A stretch of DNA of 64,000 nt from Cyanobium usitatum str. Tous. GTDB taxonomy: Bacteria; Cyanobacteriota; Cyanobacteriia; PCC-6307; Cyanobiaceae. The notes beneath the pieces were generated by a model that had not been told where the DNA came from, ran no database searches, and saw only the letters and a program-made list of their open reading frames with translations. Made by a program: the position numbers and the translations under genes. This document shows, piece after piece, positions 8,601-17,217 of the stretch. The stretch spans positions 1,364,001 through 1,428,000 of the forward strand of contig NZ_OY986431.1 of assembly GCF_963920485.1 (NCBI RefSeq), given 5' to 3'. Each line of letters opens with the position of its first letter. Within the stretch, counting starts at the first letter, position 1.

Positions 8601-10781
8601 AGAGTCGTATTCGTCTTTGACGATCGCGCCTTCCTGGAAAAAACCATCGTATAGCTGGGTCCAGAAGTTATACATCATCATCGAATCTTCATGATTCAGA
8701 TTATGACAGTGGAAAACAAAGCCACCTTCAAATGTCCTGAAATTCATGGCAATCTCTGCCGTGGTATTAGGACCAAGAATCGTAGTATCACTCTTCCATT
8801 GTTTTTCTGGCCAGTAATTCGGGCTTGGCGCTTTTCCTTCAATTGTTAATACTTGATGGGATTCAAGGTGAATATGAATTGGGTGCCACCAACCACCAGA
8901 TCCGTTGATCAGATTCCACTGCTCTGCATTCCCGAGCGTGATTGCATTGTCGACCCTGTTATACTCCCATCCTTGTTGATTGACAACCCACATACCACCT
9001 CTGCGCCCAAACTCAAATTGCCTAGTTCTTGCAATTTGATCCTGTGTTATAACATTATGTGCCCTGAGTTCATCTCCAACTTGAATGCTGTAGGTTGGCG
9101 TCGCTGCAGACGATTCGCCAACCACAATCTTCATAATGCGCTCAGAAAATCCAGTAGTGCCTAATTCGTTTAGTTTACCTACCGGTCCCCGGCCAGAGCG
9201 CTGCTCGGCAGTATTAACGAGGAAGAGCTCAGTTCCTGGTGCATATTGACTAAAGTCCATAACAACATCAGCACGCTGGGCCATTGAAAGAGTGAACTCA
9301 TCCATCTCAATGGCTTCACCCATTAGCCAGGTGTCATTGCCTATGCGTAAATGATCCTGCTTAACTCCGTTTTTGTCCTGAATGCTGAGCTGATAGAAAC
9401 GTCCTGTAGCTGCTCCCAGCATCCGAAGACGCGTTTGGGTTGGTTCGACAACCAAGAAAGGATAGGCAACACCATTAACTAGTTGAACATCGCCAAGGTA
9501 GCCATCAATGTTGTTACCTACAGGGCTCCCATCGTAGAAAAAAGTGCCATCGGCGTTAAACGTTCTATCTGAGATAGCAAGGGCAATATCATACTTGGAA
9601 TTAGTTTGCATAAACTGATCTGCATCCCATTCAACAAGATTTCCGTTTTCATCTTTATTGGACCAGCCAGGCAGTTTCATGTCCCGGACAAGGCCCAGCT
9701 CATACTCATCAAAGGAATACCAGAACCCTGACATTCCAAGAATAACGTGAAGATCCGTAAGGTCCTCACCATGATCGTGATACCACATGGTTGAGGGCGA
9801 CTCTGAAAAGTCTGGCTGTCCATCCTCACCGTTAGGAACAGTATTAGTGTAATAATAATCCCGGTACATGTCAGGATTAACTACGTAAGAAGAATATCCA
9901 TCGGAGCGAGATGGGTTGTGACCACCATGTAGGTGAATCGATTCTCGCTCAGGAAAATTAGCTGGATTAATCCCATCGTAGCCGGGCAATTGGTTGTGAT
10001 GTCTTACAACAATGGGGGCGCCGACTTTCGTCTTAAAAGTTGTGCCTGGATACGTACCATCGTATCCATAGATCGGTGTTTTTTGCTCTACTCCGTCTGC
10101 ACGCTGATAGAGAACTTGCTCTCCACCTAGTTCATACTGAGAATACCAAGCTACAGGGTCATCATTGTCGAAGTATGGTGTCGTGCGATTGCCGCTTGAA
10201 ATATTGTAGTCGAAGAACTCATTCGCGATGCCACCATAGAATTTCTGTGCGGGATCAACATCTTGATAGAGCGCCGGTGCTGCTGAAGGAAACAACGAGG
10301 GATCTAAAGCCCAAGGGCCTGCTCCATTGCCGACGTATTCAGGAAGCTTAAGCGAGGGTACAGTTACTGGCGTCGCCCACTTAATGATAGAAAATGGTGT
10401 AGATGCAGGCTGATACACTTCGGTCGCGATAACGACTACTTTGCTAGTATCTTGAATGGTGATATATTGGCCTTCGTGAACAAGAGTTCCGTAGGGTTTG
10501 TCACTGTAGAGATTAATCTTGATATGCTCCATTTCACCCGGCACGTAGTCTTCGAAAAGCTGCTGTCGAATTTCTGCTGTGCCGTCCGACCGGACTGTTG
10601 TCTGGCCCATCAGGGAGCCAGTGGCTAGATCAGCTCCAGAAATAGATCCGGGCGCAGTGGTGTCAACCCCGTAGTAGATGATTGACCCAGGCAGAACATC
10701 TGTTGTGGTGACTGTTGTGACCAAAAGGCCACCCTCAGAGATGGAGATAGCTGATGGCTGACTGCTGTAGGTGGCGACCAC
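5676..10781 (-). CDS. Giant multicopper oxidase with RTX, His-rich, cohesin-like and dockerin-like domains
   Basis: This 1,701-residue protein starts at GTG with no Sec signal. Residues 10-100 look like a Calx-beta repeat (ISISEGGLLVTT). The oxidase core has all four copper motifs: HLHGGH near 282, WYHDH near 333, HPIHIH near 633, and HCHNLNHEDSMMM near 691. RTX-type repeats (GGAGNDVINGYYGNDVL) follow near 850-885. Around 1165-1230 lies a His/Cys-rich stretch (CESDYCCDDGHGDAHVHAKG). A cohesin-like beta domain (about 1290-1420) and a duplicated dockerin-like EF-hand pair (GDLNYDGAVTMKDLAFLNAG; DVDANFDGELDIEDLAILD, near 1570-1630) come last. RTX repeats and no signal suggest type I secretion. 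Such oxidases oxidise metals (Mn, Cu, Fe) or phenolics; the substrate cannot be told. Confidence 0.9.
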   Translation of the reverse strand: MVATYSSQPSAISISEGGLLVTTVTTTDVLPGSIIYYGVDTTAPGSISGADLATGSLMGQTTVRSDGTAEIRQQLFEDYVPGEMEHIKINLYSDKPYGTLVHEGQYITIQDTSKVVVIATEVYQPASTPFSIIKWATPVTVPSLKLPEYVGNGAGPWALDPSLFPSAAPALYQDVDPAQKFYGGIANEFFDYNISSGNRTTPYFDNDDPVAWYSQYELGGEQVLYQRADGVEQKTPIYGYDGTYPGTTFKTKVGAPIVVRHHNQLPGYDGINPANFPERESIHLHGGHNPSRSDGYSSYVVNPDMYRDYYYTNTVPNGEDGQPDFSESPSTMWYHDHGEDLTDLHVILGMSGFWYSFDEYELGLVRDMKLPGWSNKDENGNLVEWDADQFMQTNSKYDIALAISDRTFNADGTFFYDGSPVGNNIDGYLGDVQLVNGVAYPFLVVEPTQTRLRMLGAATGRFYQLSIQDKNGVKQDHLRIGNDTWLMGEAIEMDEFTLSMAQRADVVMDFSQYAPGTELFLVNTAEQRSGRGPVGKLNELGTTGFSERIMKIVVGESSAATPTYSIQVGDELRAHNVITQDQIARTRQFEFGRRGGMWVVNQQGWEYNRVDNAITLGNAEQWNLINGSGGWWHPIHIHLESHQVLTIEGKAPSPNYWPEKQWKSDTTILGPNTTAEIAMNFRTFEGGFVFHCHNLNHEDSMMMYNFWTQLYDGFFQEGAIVKDEYDSTPDYFPLMHDPAHVPGINDGPTNSIDPITGINYSTSADIAVGTIPHTTAAGHVDAGGVSLHDPAAGSATGHEGHLGHDVSIPTAPTNLSVDIMAAFGTMLWGGNDDDVITPSGDNNFWADTYIHGGAGNDVINGYYGNDVLVGGTGDDYIDGGAGMDMAIYGTKASDLAFDLVGGELQVSSLVDGTDILRSVEMLLAQDGMFHFAPGATDGDDELSYQGKSRVVLFGGKGSDTLKGGNWDDIFYINAEGDQESNAVNGRDFIDGNGWATSGDLAIIQGDALTETYRIYSVKPSDHHNVNASYRDVLSSIFGEFNAATEAVVFRSASEVSVDELINDTSFQVIAEIANVQEYLIKLSSSCNPNTTQKVQVFGDFDSTSLSITKGFVIESDTATVIDVTNLISAHSVTLKASQPTENTIVGIRPQDKIVAPTCESDYCCDDGHGDAHVHAKGYTEGCEETASADAADPHMHTHEADAHVHTDACTEACEESSITDAPADVVGKALHLGLSLNKLPNFISDLSNDLVLRPFGTSLEQGSKFYLALTAESLRDASIDTLDVTLDLGADFFEVFQISGQQIFFSEDLAVQRQVRIDGTKVRFEGAGLNALGEGLGKGVDSKAPIAVIALTLRDDINDQIQGARVADRYGFLNSEAWQKSLNFEVSANIDQVVFSDLVSLRDLGGDDALLSDELHVMARAAQAELSTDSSFGLGTERSVLKPGETGFTNLIRSGDTLERTTQWQNDGEFSFRDLTITNLDQAGVAEAVSVFLGDDAITLNTLTPGTGAGTGEVAEIRTTFMVTGEAGSVLDTKELGFQLDALGGYRWDTSKMDLFQQKNLVTFQGDLNYDGAVTMKDLAFLNAGAARGVGGARGYSRDVDANFDGELDIEDLAILDADWGRSLHQGDDKFLGSDQLSMASLSDQGPLNWDSSAFQAQNTIEAKPSYSNPITDSVGTLVDVQGFKDLEALIQEQQQQYGLN

Positions 10782-11239
10782 GATATGAATCTTCGTGTAA
10801 ATCCATGATATTTGTGCTTGAAGCCTCCAGCCTCTTGTTCGAGAGCGAGCTGCGGAATTGTGCTACTTGAATGCGCTTTGTGTACAATCTTCTGTGGCAA
10901 ACCTGTCAGAATGTTTTGGCATAAAGCCAATAAATGGCACAGGTCATAGTGCCGACAGGAAGTAATAACCCTGACTGATGGACACATCTCAGTCGAGACC
11001 GTCATCCGACCGTCTTCAGCAATGTGGGGCGAGGTAGCGGTGGCAGCTCAATCAGTGAGAACCAGGTCACGTGGACCCCAGAAACTGAACCAGCCCTTAT
11101 GAGAGCTTCCCAACCGGCCAAAATTGGCCGGGAGAAGCCCCATGAAAGTCAAACGCCCCAACCCCCTAGCCGAAGGCTTCTCCGTAGGCGTACAGGTCGT
11201 CCGCTAGTGCGGACTGCTGAGCAGCTCTTTAACCAGGAC
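10782..11239. other. Gene-poor stretch upstream of the oxidase gene
   Basis: No convincing gene is visible. The first 200 bases must hold the promoter of the oxidase, but I find no clear -35/-10 pair. An open frame on the plus strand from about 11024 runs into IS copy 2, ending in RTAEQLFNQDQ; it would continue across the copy 1 right flank if the two IS copies were collapsed. Its product is not recognised. Confidence 0.4.
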
Positions 11240-11245
11240 CAGGCC
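11240..11245. repeat. Left half of the split target duplication (CAGGCC)
   Basis: CAGGCC here directly precedes IS copy 2 and matches the six bases right after IS copy 1 (5464-5469). The two halves of one original target duplication are thus at the inner sides of two different IS copies. Confidence 0.7.
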
Positions 11246-11597
11246 TGTCCCGCGTCAAGCCCCTTGGCCGATTGGCGTCAATCAAGTTGGCCGGTGAGGG
11301 GAACTGATCGCCCCCCGGTTGTCGCCGGCGACAACCGGGGGGCGATGACGCTGGAGGCGACACGAAAACTGAGCCACCCATCAGTCCGAGCCATTGCCAG
11401 CACTGGGTTCCTCTGATCGGCACCAGGCGACAATTACGTTGGCCGGTTGGTCACCGTGATCTCCGCTCAACCTCGCCATGGAGAGCACGAGCCGGCGGAC
11501 GCCGCCAGACCCCGGCGGTGAGCTCAGCGCCGGGGTCTGGCGGCATCGGCACCAGGTTGTCGCCGGACGACAGTCTCCCGGGCTGTTCTCCGCTTCT

Positions 11598-12404
11598 CTA
11601 TGGCTGCTTTGGCTGTTGGCCGCCGCTGCGCCGGCTTGCCTGCGCGCGGCCGTGGCTGTCGCCGCTGATCTCGATGATGTGGCAGTGGTGCACCAGCCGG
11701 TCCACCGCCGCCACGGTCATCGAGCTGCTGGGGAAGATCTCATCCCAGTCGGTGAACGGCTGATTAGCGGTGATCAGCAGCGAACGACGCTCATAGCGGT
11801 GGCAGATCAGCTCAAACAGCACGCTGCTCTCCTGCTCGTCCCGCCGCACATAGCCGATGTCATCGATCAGCAGCAGCGGGTAGCGATCCAGCCGCTCCAG
11901 CGCTGCTGGGAGGTTGTACTCGGCGCGGGCTTTCTGCAGCTCCTGCACCAGGCTCGTGGCCGGGTAGAAGCGGCAGGCCTGATCCAGACCGATCTGCGCC
12001 AGGGCGATGCCGACCGCCAGGTGGGTTTTGCCTACACCGCTGGGGCCGAACAGCAGCACGTTCTCGCCCCGCTGCAGCCATTCGCTCTGGCGGCTCAGGG
12101 CTTCCAGCTCCTGCCATTGGTCGGCCTCGATCCGGCCGCCATGGTCGTAGTCCGCCAGGGCCTTGCTCCAGGGCAGATGGGCCGCTCGCAGCAGCCGGTG
12201 CTGGCGGGCCTGCTGGCGTTGCTCCACCTCCTGCTCGCACAGGGCATAGAGGAACTGGCTGTGGCTCCAGCCTTCCGCCTCAGCCTGCGAGGCGATGCTC
12301 TGCCAATGGGAGCGGATCCATGCCAACCGCAGCTGCCGCAGCAGGATTGGCAGGGCGGCTTCCGCCGCCTGGGGCCGCGGGATGGAGAACAAGGAGGTCG
12401 TCAT
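11598..12404 (-). CDS. istB: IstB-type transposition ATPase, IS21 copy 2
   Basis: It is identical to the copy 1 product except for Gly in place of Arg in the C-terminal tail (SHGRAQA). Walker A FGPSGVGKTHLAVG and Walker B LLLIDDIGYV are intact. The start at 12404 overlaps the istA frame. Confidence 0.88.
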   Translation of the reverse strand: MTTSLFSIPRPQAAEAALPILLRQLRLAWIRSHWQSIASQAEAEGWSHSQFLYALCEQEVEQRQQARQHRLLRAAHLPWSKALADYDHGGRIEADQWQELEALSRQSEWLQRGENVLLFGPSGVGKTHLAVGIALAQIGLDQACRFYPATSLVQELQKARAEYNLPAALERLDRYPLLLIDDIGYVRRDEQESSVLFELICHRYERRSLLITANQPFTDWDEIFPSSSMTVAAVDRLVHHCHIIEISGDSHGRAQASRRSGGQQPKQP

Positions 12405-13877
12405 AGCTCTGCAGCGAGTGTTGGCAAATGCGTTGCGGTGGGTGGGGGCGATGGGGCGGCAGCCGGAAGCGTTGCTGCAGCGCCGCCAGCGACAGCCCCT
12501 GTCGTTGGTGGGCCTTCTCGAGCCAGGCCAGCACCGGCTCGTAGCCGGCCACTCGGCAGCCGACATACAGCGCCTCGACCATCAGCCGAGCGGCAGCGTC
12601 GCGATCACCGCTATCGCGCAGCTGCTGCCACAGCTGCCACCAGCGCTCATCGGGGAACAGCTCCCGCTGGTAACGGCAGTGCAGCAACGCCCGGGGTTTG
12701 CGCCTGAGCGCATCGATCAGATGCTCCAGATCAATGCTCCAGGCCCGCCCATGGCGCTCGATGCCGCCATGGAGCCGAGCCAATTCGCAGGCGACCTGCC
12801 TGCCCAGAAGCAGCTGCAGCCGGTCGTGGAAAATCCGCACCGTCAGCCGCTGGTCGATCAGCCGCGGCGGCACCGAATACACCACCCTGCGCACCTCGAT
12901 CGTGCTGGTCCGCCGCACCGTGAGCTGCTCGATGTCGTAATCGGCAAAGCGAAACGGCGGCAAGGGCCGCAGCGCCGGTTTCTCCTGCTCCAGCCGGACC
13001 AGCCGCGGTCGGTTGTATTGCTCGATCACCCCAGAGAGGAAGTCCTGATACGCCACCAGCGATTCAAAATCGCTGCTGCCACGAAGCAGCAGCGCCTGTT
13101 CGATCCGCCGTTTGAGATGGCCATGGGGACTCTCCACACGGCCGTTCTCATGCGCCACCCCCAGGTTGTTGCGGCTGTAGGCCAGGCCGTAGTGACTGCA
13201 GAGGGCGTGATAGCGGCGGGTGATATCGGCTGAAAAACTGCCGTTGCGGTTGCGGCACGCCGCCGACAACCGGTCGGTGCGCAGTTCATCTGGCACCCCA
13301 CCGCAGGATGCCAGGGCGTTCTGCAAACCCTCGGAGAGGGCGACGAAACTCTCGCCGCCCTGCACCACCTGCGCATAGCTCCAGCCGCTCCAGGCCAGGC
13401 GGTAGTGGAACAGCAGATGGGGGAACGCCTCGCCAGCAATCGTCACCTCCACCCCCTTGAGTTGGGTGAAGTCACAGAAGGCGATCTCGCCGGGCTCGTA
13501 GCTCAAAGGGAAGATCACCTCTGGATCCGGGCCATGCAACGACTTCCATTCCCGCACCCGCCTTTGCAAGGTCCGTTGCAGAGGAATCCAGTCGACATCG
13601 GGCTTCTGCCGCTGCAGGTGCTCCAGCAGAGTGATCGGTGTCAACGCTGGCGCACGTTGCAACAGCGGCACTAGCTCCTCCTCCCAGACACCCTCCAGCG
13701 GATCGGGCCGAGTGCGGCCACGGAGCTGGTTCGCGCTGGGCTGCAGCGGTTCCTCTCAATCCGGCGGGCGCTGCGCACTGAGATGCCAGCCGCTGCGGCA
13801 GCAGCCTCCTGGCTGCTGCCACCTCGTCGTTTCGTCATGTACAGGTTGCGTTGGTGACTGGTCAGTGGTGCCGGCAT
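12280..13877 (-). pseudogene. istA: IstA-type DDE transposase, IS21 copy 2, frameshifted
   Basis: It has the same two-frame structure as copy 1: the HTH part starts at 13877 and the catalytic part resumes in another frame after about 13750. The DDE motifs are present. Retention of the same break in an otherwise identical copy means the break predates transposition or spread of the element. Confidence 0.8.
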
Positions 13878-13973
13878 CCCCTGGTCCCTGCGCATCGGCA
13901 CCAGGATCTCCAGCACTCACCCCACCGGCCAACGAGCTTGTCGCCGACCGGCCAACTTCATTGTCGGCGGACA

Positions 13974-15005
13974 CTCGACGCTCGCTGCGATCAGCCCTTC
14001 GTTGTACTGACCCTGGCGGCCGGGGCCATCGCCACCCTGGGCCTGCTGGCCAACAGCAGCGCCGTGGTGATTGGGGCGATGCTGATCGCTCCATGGATGC
14101 TGCCGCTGCGGGCGGCAGCTTTTGCGATCCTGCAAGGGCGCTTGCTACTTGTGGGTCGGGCCCTACTGACCTTGGTGATCGGCATCAGCATCACGGTGGT
14201 GTTGTCGCTACTTCTAGGCGCATCGGTGGGCCTGCCCATCCTCGGAGCGGAAGTGGCGGCTCGCACCCAACCGAATCTTCTGGACCTCGGCGTGGCATTG
14301 GTCGCTGGGGCGATCGCCGCCTACGCCTCAGTGAGCACCAAAGCCATCAGCTCCCTCGCTGGCACAGCTATCGCGGTGGCTCTTGTGCCACCGGTGTGTG
14401 CCTTCGGGCTATTGCTGGCCAATGCGCAATGGAGTGAGGCGCTTGGGGCTGCACTCCTGTTCGCTGCAAACCTTCTCGGAATCCTCAGCGGAGGACTGCT
14501 CACCTTGGCTGTCTGTCAGCCAGAGCTGCGGCTGAATCTCTGGCGCAGCCGCCTGGGCCTTGTGAGCTTGCTCCTCACCACGATGCTGCTGATCCCACTA
14601 TCAGGCAGCTTTTTATCGCTGATGTCCCAGGCCAGGGAAGCAGCAGCCCTCGAGCAAATTCAGCATGCGATCACGATATCTCTCAAGAACCGCACCCTCA
14701 CGCTTGGCAAGGATTCCGAGCTGATCAATGTGCGGATTGACTGGAGCCAGAATCCACCCCTGATTCGCGCCGCTGTGCGTGTCACCAATCCGCGGTTGCC
14801 AACGGCTCGGCAGGTGGCTGATGTGCAGGCTTACATCAATCAGCAGCAACCGATTCGTTATCGTCTGATCGTCCAGCGTGTCTCTGTCGATGTGATTGGC
14901 CCTGAGACCGAACCTAACCCCCCCGAGCTGGTACCTCAGGATCCAGCCTCTCCAGAGGAGATCAACAAGATCCTAAGCGATCCAGATCGTCAAGCCCCCG
15001 ACTAG
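13974..15005 (+). pseudogene. DUF389 membrane protein, N-terminus removed by IS21 copy 2
   Basis: From the IS end onward the frame encodes a multi-span membrane protein of the DUF389 (TIGR00341) type: VVLTLAAGAIATLGLLANSS, VVIGAMLIAPWMLPLR, AIAAYASVSTKAISSLAGTA and AIAVALVPPVCAFGLLLANA, then a soluble C-terminal domain of about 110 residues. The family's usual N-terminal segment before the first helix is missing. An IS-derived start at 13851 stays in frame and could produce a chimera with 41 foreign residues, so residual expression is possible. The physiological role of DUF389 proteins is not settled. Confidence 0.8.
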
Positions 15006-15223
15006 TTGCCAGCAGAGATCGCACTTGGTTTTCTTGAAAACACAATTAGCTCATGCGCAATCAGAGTAGGCCGCCATACAGCAGCTGCTTCAAATGCCTC
15101 CTGGGGGTTTGCACATGTGAGAAGAATGCCGCCTGAGGGTTTCGTACTCCCATTGGTGAAACGCCCGTGACAGAAGATCGGAAAAACACAAGTAAGGAGC
15201 AGGCAGCTGCTGAACTCCTTCCT

Positions 15224-15757
15224 TCAGTCGGGCCGGAGGCGCATGGCCAGAGGATCCGGCTCCACCAGCTTCAGGGTGGCCATGTCAGTGCGCACCGCCT
15301 TGGCCTCTACTGAGAGGTCATCGAGCAGGCTGATCCCAGCGCTCTGCAGCCAGGTAGTAACACCACTGGCGGCCTGCAACCGGCTGCGCTCCACCGGCGG
15401 GCTGATGCTGGTGGAGATAACACTGGAATGGCGATAGTTGCTATCTGAGCCAACCGTGCGGCACACCACATTGATCCTGGGGCTGTAGAGATCACCGGCC
15501 ACGTTGAGGGAGTCGATTGACCCAAACCGCTGTTGAACCATGCAGGGGTCATGGCGAAAACGTTGTTCCACCTGTTGCATGAGCAGATTGAGCTGTTGCT
15601 GGTTGTGGAGCAGAGCGGCATAGACCACCGCTGCGATGGCTGCCACCAGCACGGCCGCAATCAAAAAGAAATGCCAGAAGGCCAGCACAAAACCCAGGGC
15701 CAGCAAAGCCAGCAGGCCACCGCAACCGATACCGCATCCATTGTTCTGCTGGGCCAT
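15224..15757 (-). CDS. Membrane-anchored protein with Gly/Cys-rich N-terminus
   Basis: The protein (177 aa) begins MAQQNNGCGIGCGGLLALL, runs through two hydrophobic segments (about residues 13-50) and continues as a soluble domain containing a long helix (NQQQLNLLMQQVEQRF) and a beta-rich part (INVVCRTVGS). I do not recognise the family. A relic of the first 15 or so codons of a paralogue survives at 49875-49925, so the family has more than one member in this genome. Confidence 0.65.
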   Translation of the reverse strand: MAQQNNGCGIGCGGLLALLALGFVLAFWHFFLIAAVLVAAIAAVVYAALLHNQQQLNLLMQQVEQRFRHDPCMVQQRFGSIDSLNVAGDLYSPRINVVCRTVGSDSNYRHSSVISTSISPPVERSRLQAASGVTTWLQSAGISLLDDLSVEAKAVRTDMATLKLVEPDPLAMRLRPD

Positions 15758-15903
15758 GGCTGCCTATAACCCACCACCAGCTTGACCTGCTGGGCAATCA
15801 TCACCAGAGAGCTGTCGCAGCCAAGCCCAGCGGCAGGGGCAGCGGCAGCGGTATGGACACCAACGAGGGCATTACGGTGATCGTCTTGACACGCCTTTGA
15901 AGC

Positions 15904-17217
15904 ATGCAGAGTGCCGCCCTAGGAGGGTCAGAACCTGGGCGCGATTTGAGGCCGGCAGCCCGCCAAGCCTGGTTTGCTGTCGGCCTGGGACTGGGCCTCG
16001 CCTTGGCGCTGCTCTGGGGTGGGCTTGCTTGGGCAAGCCGGCCCACCACCGTGCGGCTGCTGATGCCCGCACCCTTTGCCGACGCCACCGCCGAGTTGGT
16101 GGAGAGCTTCAACCGGGAGCACCGGGGCCTGCGCATCGCCGTAACCCGGGGACCCTTCGAGACGGAATCCGTTTCCGACCTGGCGATCAGCAGTCTGTTG
16201 CTGGGTGACAGCCCCTACGACCTGCTGCTGATGGATGTGACCTGGACGGCGAAATACGCCGCCGCCGGCTGGTTGCTACCCCTCGACGACTGGTTGGGCC
16301 CCGAGCCCCTGGCACCCCTGGTCGCCGGAGCATGGGCGGGCAACATCATCGACGGCAAGCTCTGGCGCGTGCCGATGGTGGCCGACATGGGCCTGTTGTA
16401 CTGGCGCACCGACCTGATGGCCGCCCCACCCCGCACCCCCACCGAGCTCGTTGCGATCTCCGAGCGCCTGCAGCGGCAAGGGAAGGTGCGCTGGGGGTAT
16501 GTGTGGCAGGGGCGCCAATACGAGGGTCTGAGCTGCGTGTTCCTTGAGATGCTGCGCGGTTTCGGCGGCAACTGGGAGAGCAGCGGCGAGGGCCTGGGCA
16601 CCCCGGCTGCCACCAAGGCGGCCAGCTGGCTGCGGCAGCTGATCGTCAAAGGGATCAGCCCCGCTGCAGTTGCCAACTTCGCCGAACCCGAAGCCCTGCA
16701 GAGCTTTGAAGCAGGGGAGGCGGCTTTCATGCGCAACTGGCCCTACGCCTGGCAGGAGCTGCAGGGGCCATCTAGCCGGGTGGCCGGCAAGGTGGGGGTG
16801 ACCATGATGGTGGCCGAGGTCGGCGAGCCCCCAGCTGCCACCCAGGGCAGCTGGGGGCTTTCGGTTTTGGCTGGCAGCCGCCATCCTGCAGAAGCCGTTC
16901 AGGTGCTCCAGGCCCTCACTGGGGAAGCGAGCCAGCGTCTGTTGGTGCAGCGTTGGGGCTACAGCCCCACCCTCACCGCCCTCTTCGACGACCCGGCCCT
17001 TGTGGCGGAGAGGCCCCTGTTGCCGATCCTGCAGAACGCCCTGGAATCGGTGGCCCTGCGCCCGCTCAACCCTGGCTATGCCCAGCTCAGCGACATCCTG
17101 CAGCGCCAGCTCAGCAGCGTGATCACCGGAGAGCTGGAGCCAGCCCTTGCCATGGAGCGCGCCGGACGGGGCAGCCAATTGCTACTGGAGGCCAGTGGCC
17201 GGGGGCCAGGGCAATGA
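15904..17217 (+). CDS. ggtB: Sugar ABC transporter substrate-binding protein (GgtB-like)
   Basis: The 437-residue protein has a hydrophobic export segment at about 22-44 (FAVGLGLGLALALLWGGLAW, cleavage near WAS) and then a family 1 extracellular solute-binding fold (TVRLLMPAPFADATAELVES, WRVPMVADMGLLYWRTDL, GEAAFMRNWPYAW, LSVLAGSRHP). It has no lipobox Cys. It heads a four-gene operon, each gene overlapping the next by ATGA, immediately upstream of sucrose synthesis genes. In cyanobacteria this set retrieves leaked compatible solutes such as glucosylglycerol, sucrose or trehalose. The Ggt name rests on gene order and context; the ligand is not proven. Confidence 0.8.
   Translation: MQSAALGGSEPGRDLRPAARQAWFAVGLGLGLALALLWGGLAWASRPTTVRLLMPAPFADATAELVESFNREHRGLRIAVTRGPFETESVSDLAISSLLLGDSPYDLLLMDVTWTAKYAAAGWLLPLDDWLGPEPLAPLVAGAWAGNIIDGKLWRVPMVADMGLLYWRTDLMAAPPRTPTELVAISERLQRQGKVRWGYVWQGRQYEGLSCVFLEMLRGFGGNWESSGEGLGTPAATKAASWLRQLIVKGISPAAVANFAEPEALQSFEAGEAAFMRNWPYAWQELQGPSSRVAGKVGVTMMVAEVGEPPAATQGSWGLSVLAGSRHPAEAVQVLQALTGEASQRLLVQRWGYSPTLTALFDDPALVAERPLLPILQNALESVALRPLNPGYAQLSDILQRQLSSVITGELEPALAMERAGRGSQLLLEASGRGPGQ

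Larger units (their letters stand above)
11246..13973. mobile_element. IS21-family insertion sequence, copy 2 (2,728 bp)
   Basis: It has the same length and orientation as copy 1 (offset 8,510), with one base difference in the istB end (SHGRAQA). Its right end cuts directly into a DUF389 gene at 13974. Its left flank CAGGCC pairs with the right flank of copy 1, and its right flank CTCGACG has no partner here. The palindrome and hairpin described for copy 1 are present. Confidence 0.93.

Noticed and set aside
2736-13973. Simple composite transposon made of IS21 copies 1 and 2
   Set aside because: The outer flanks lack a shared target duplication while the inner flanks share one, which fits recombination between copies better than transposition as a unit.
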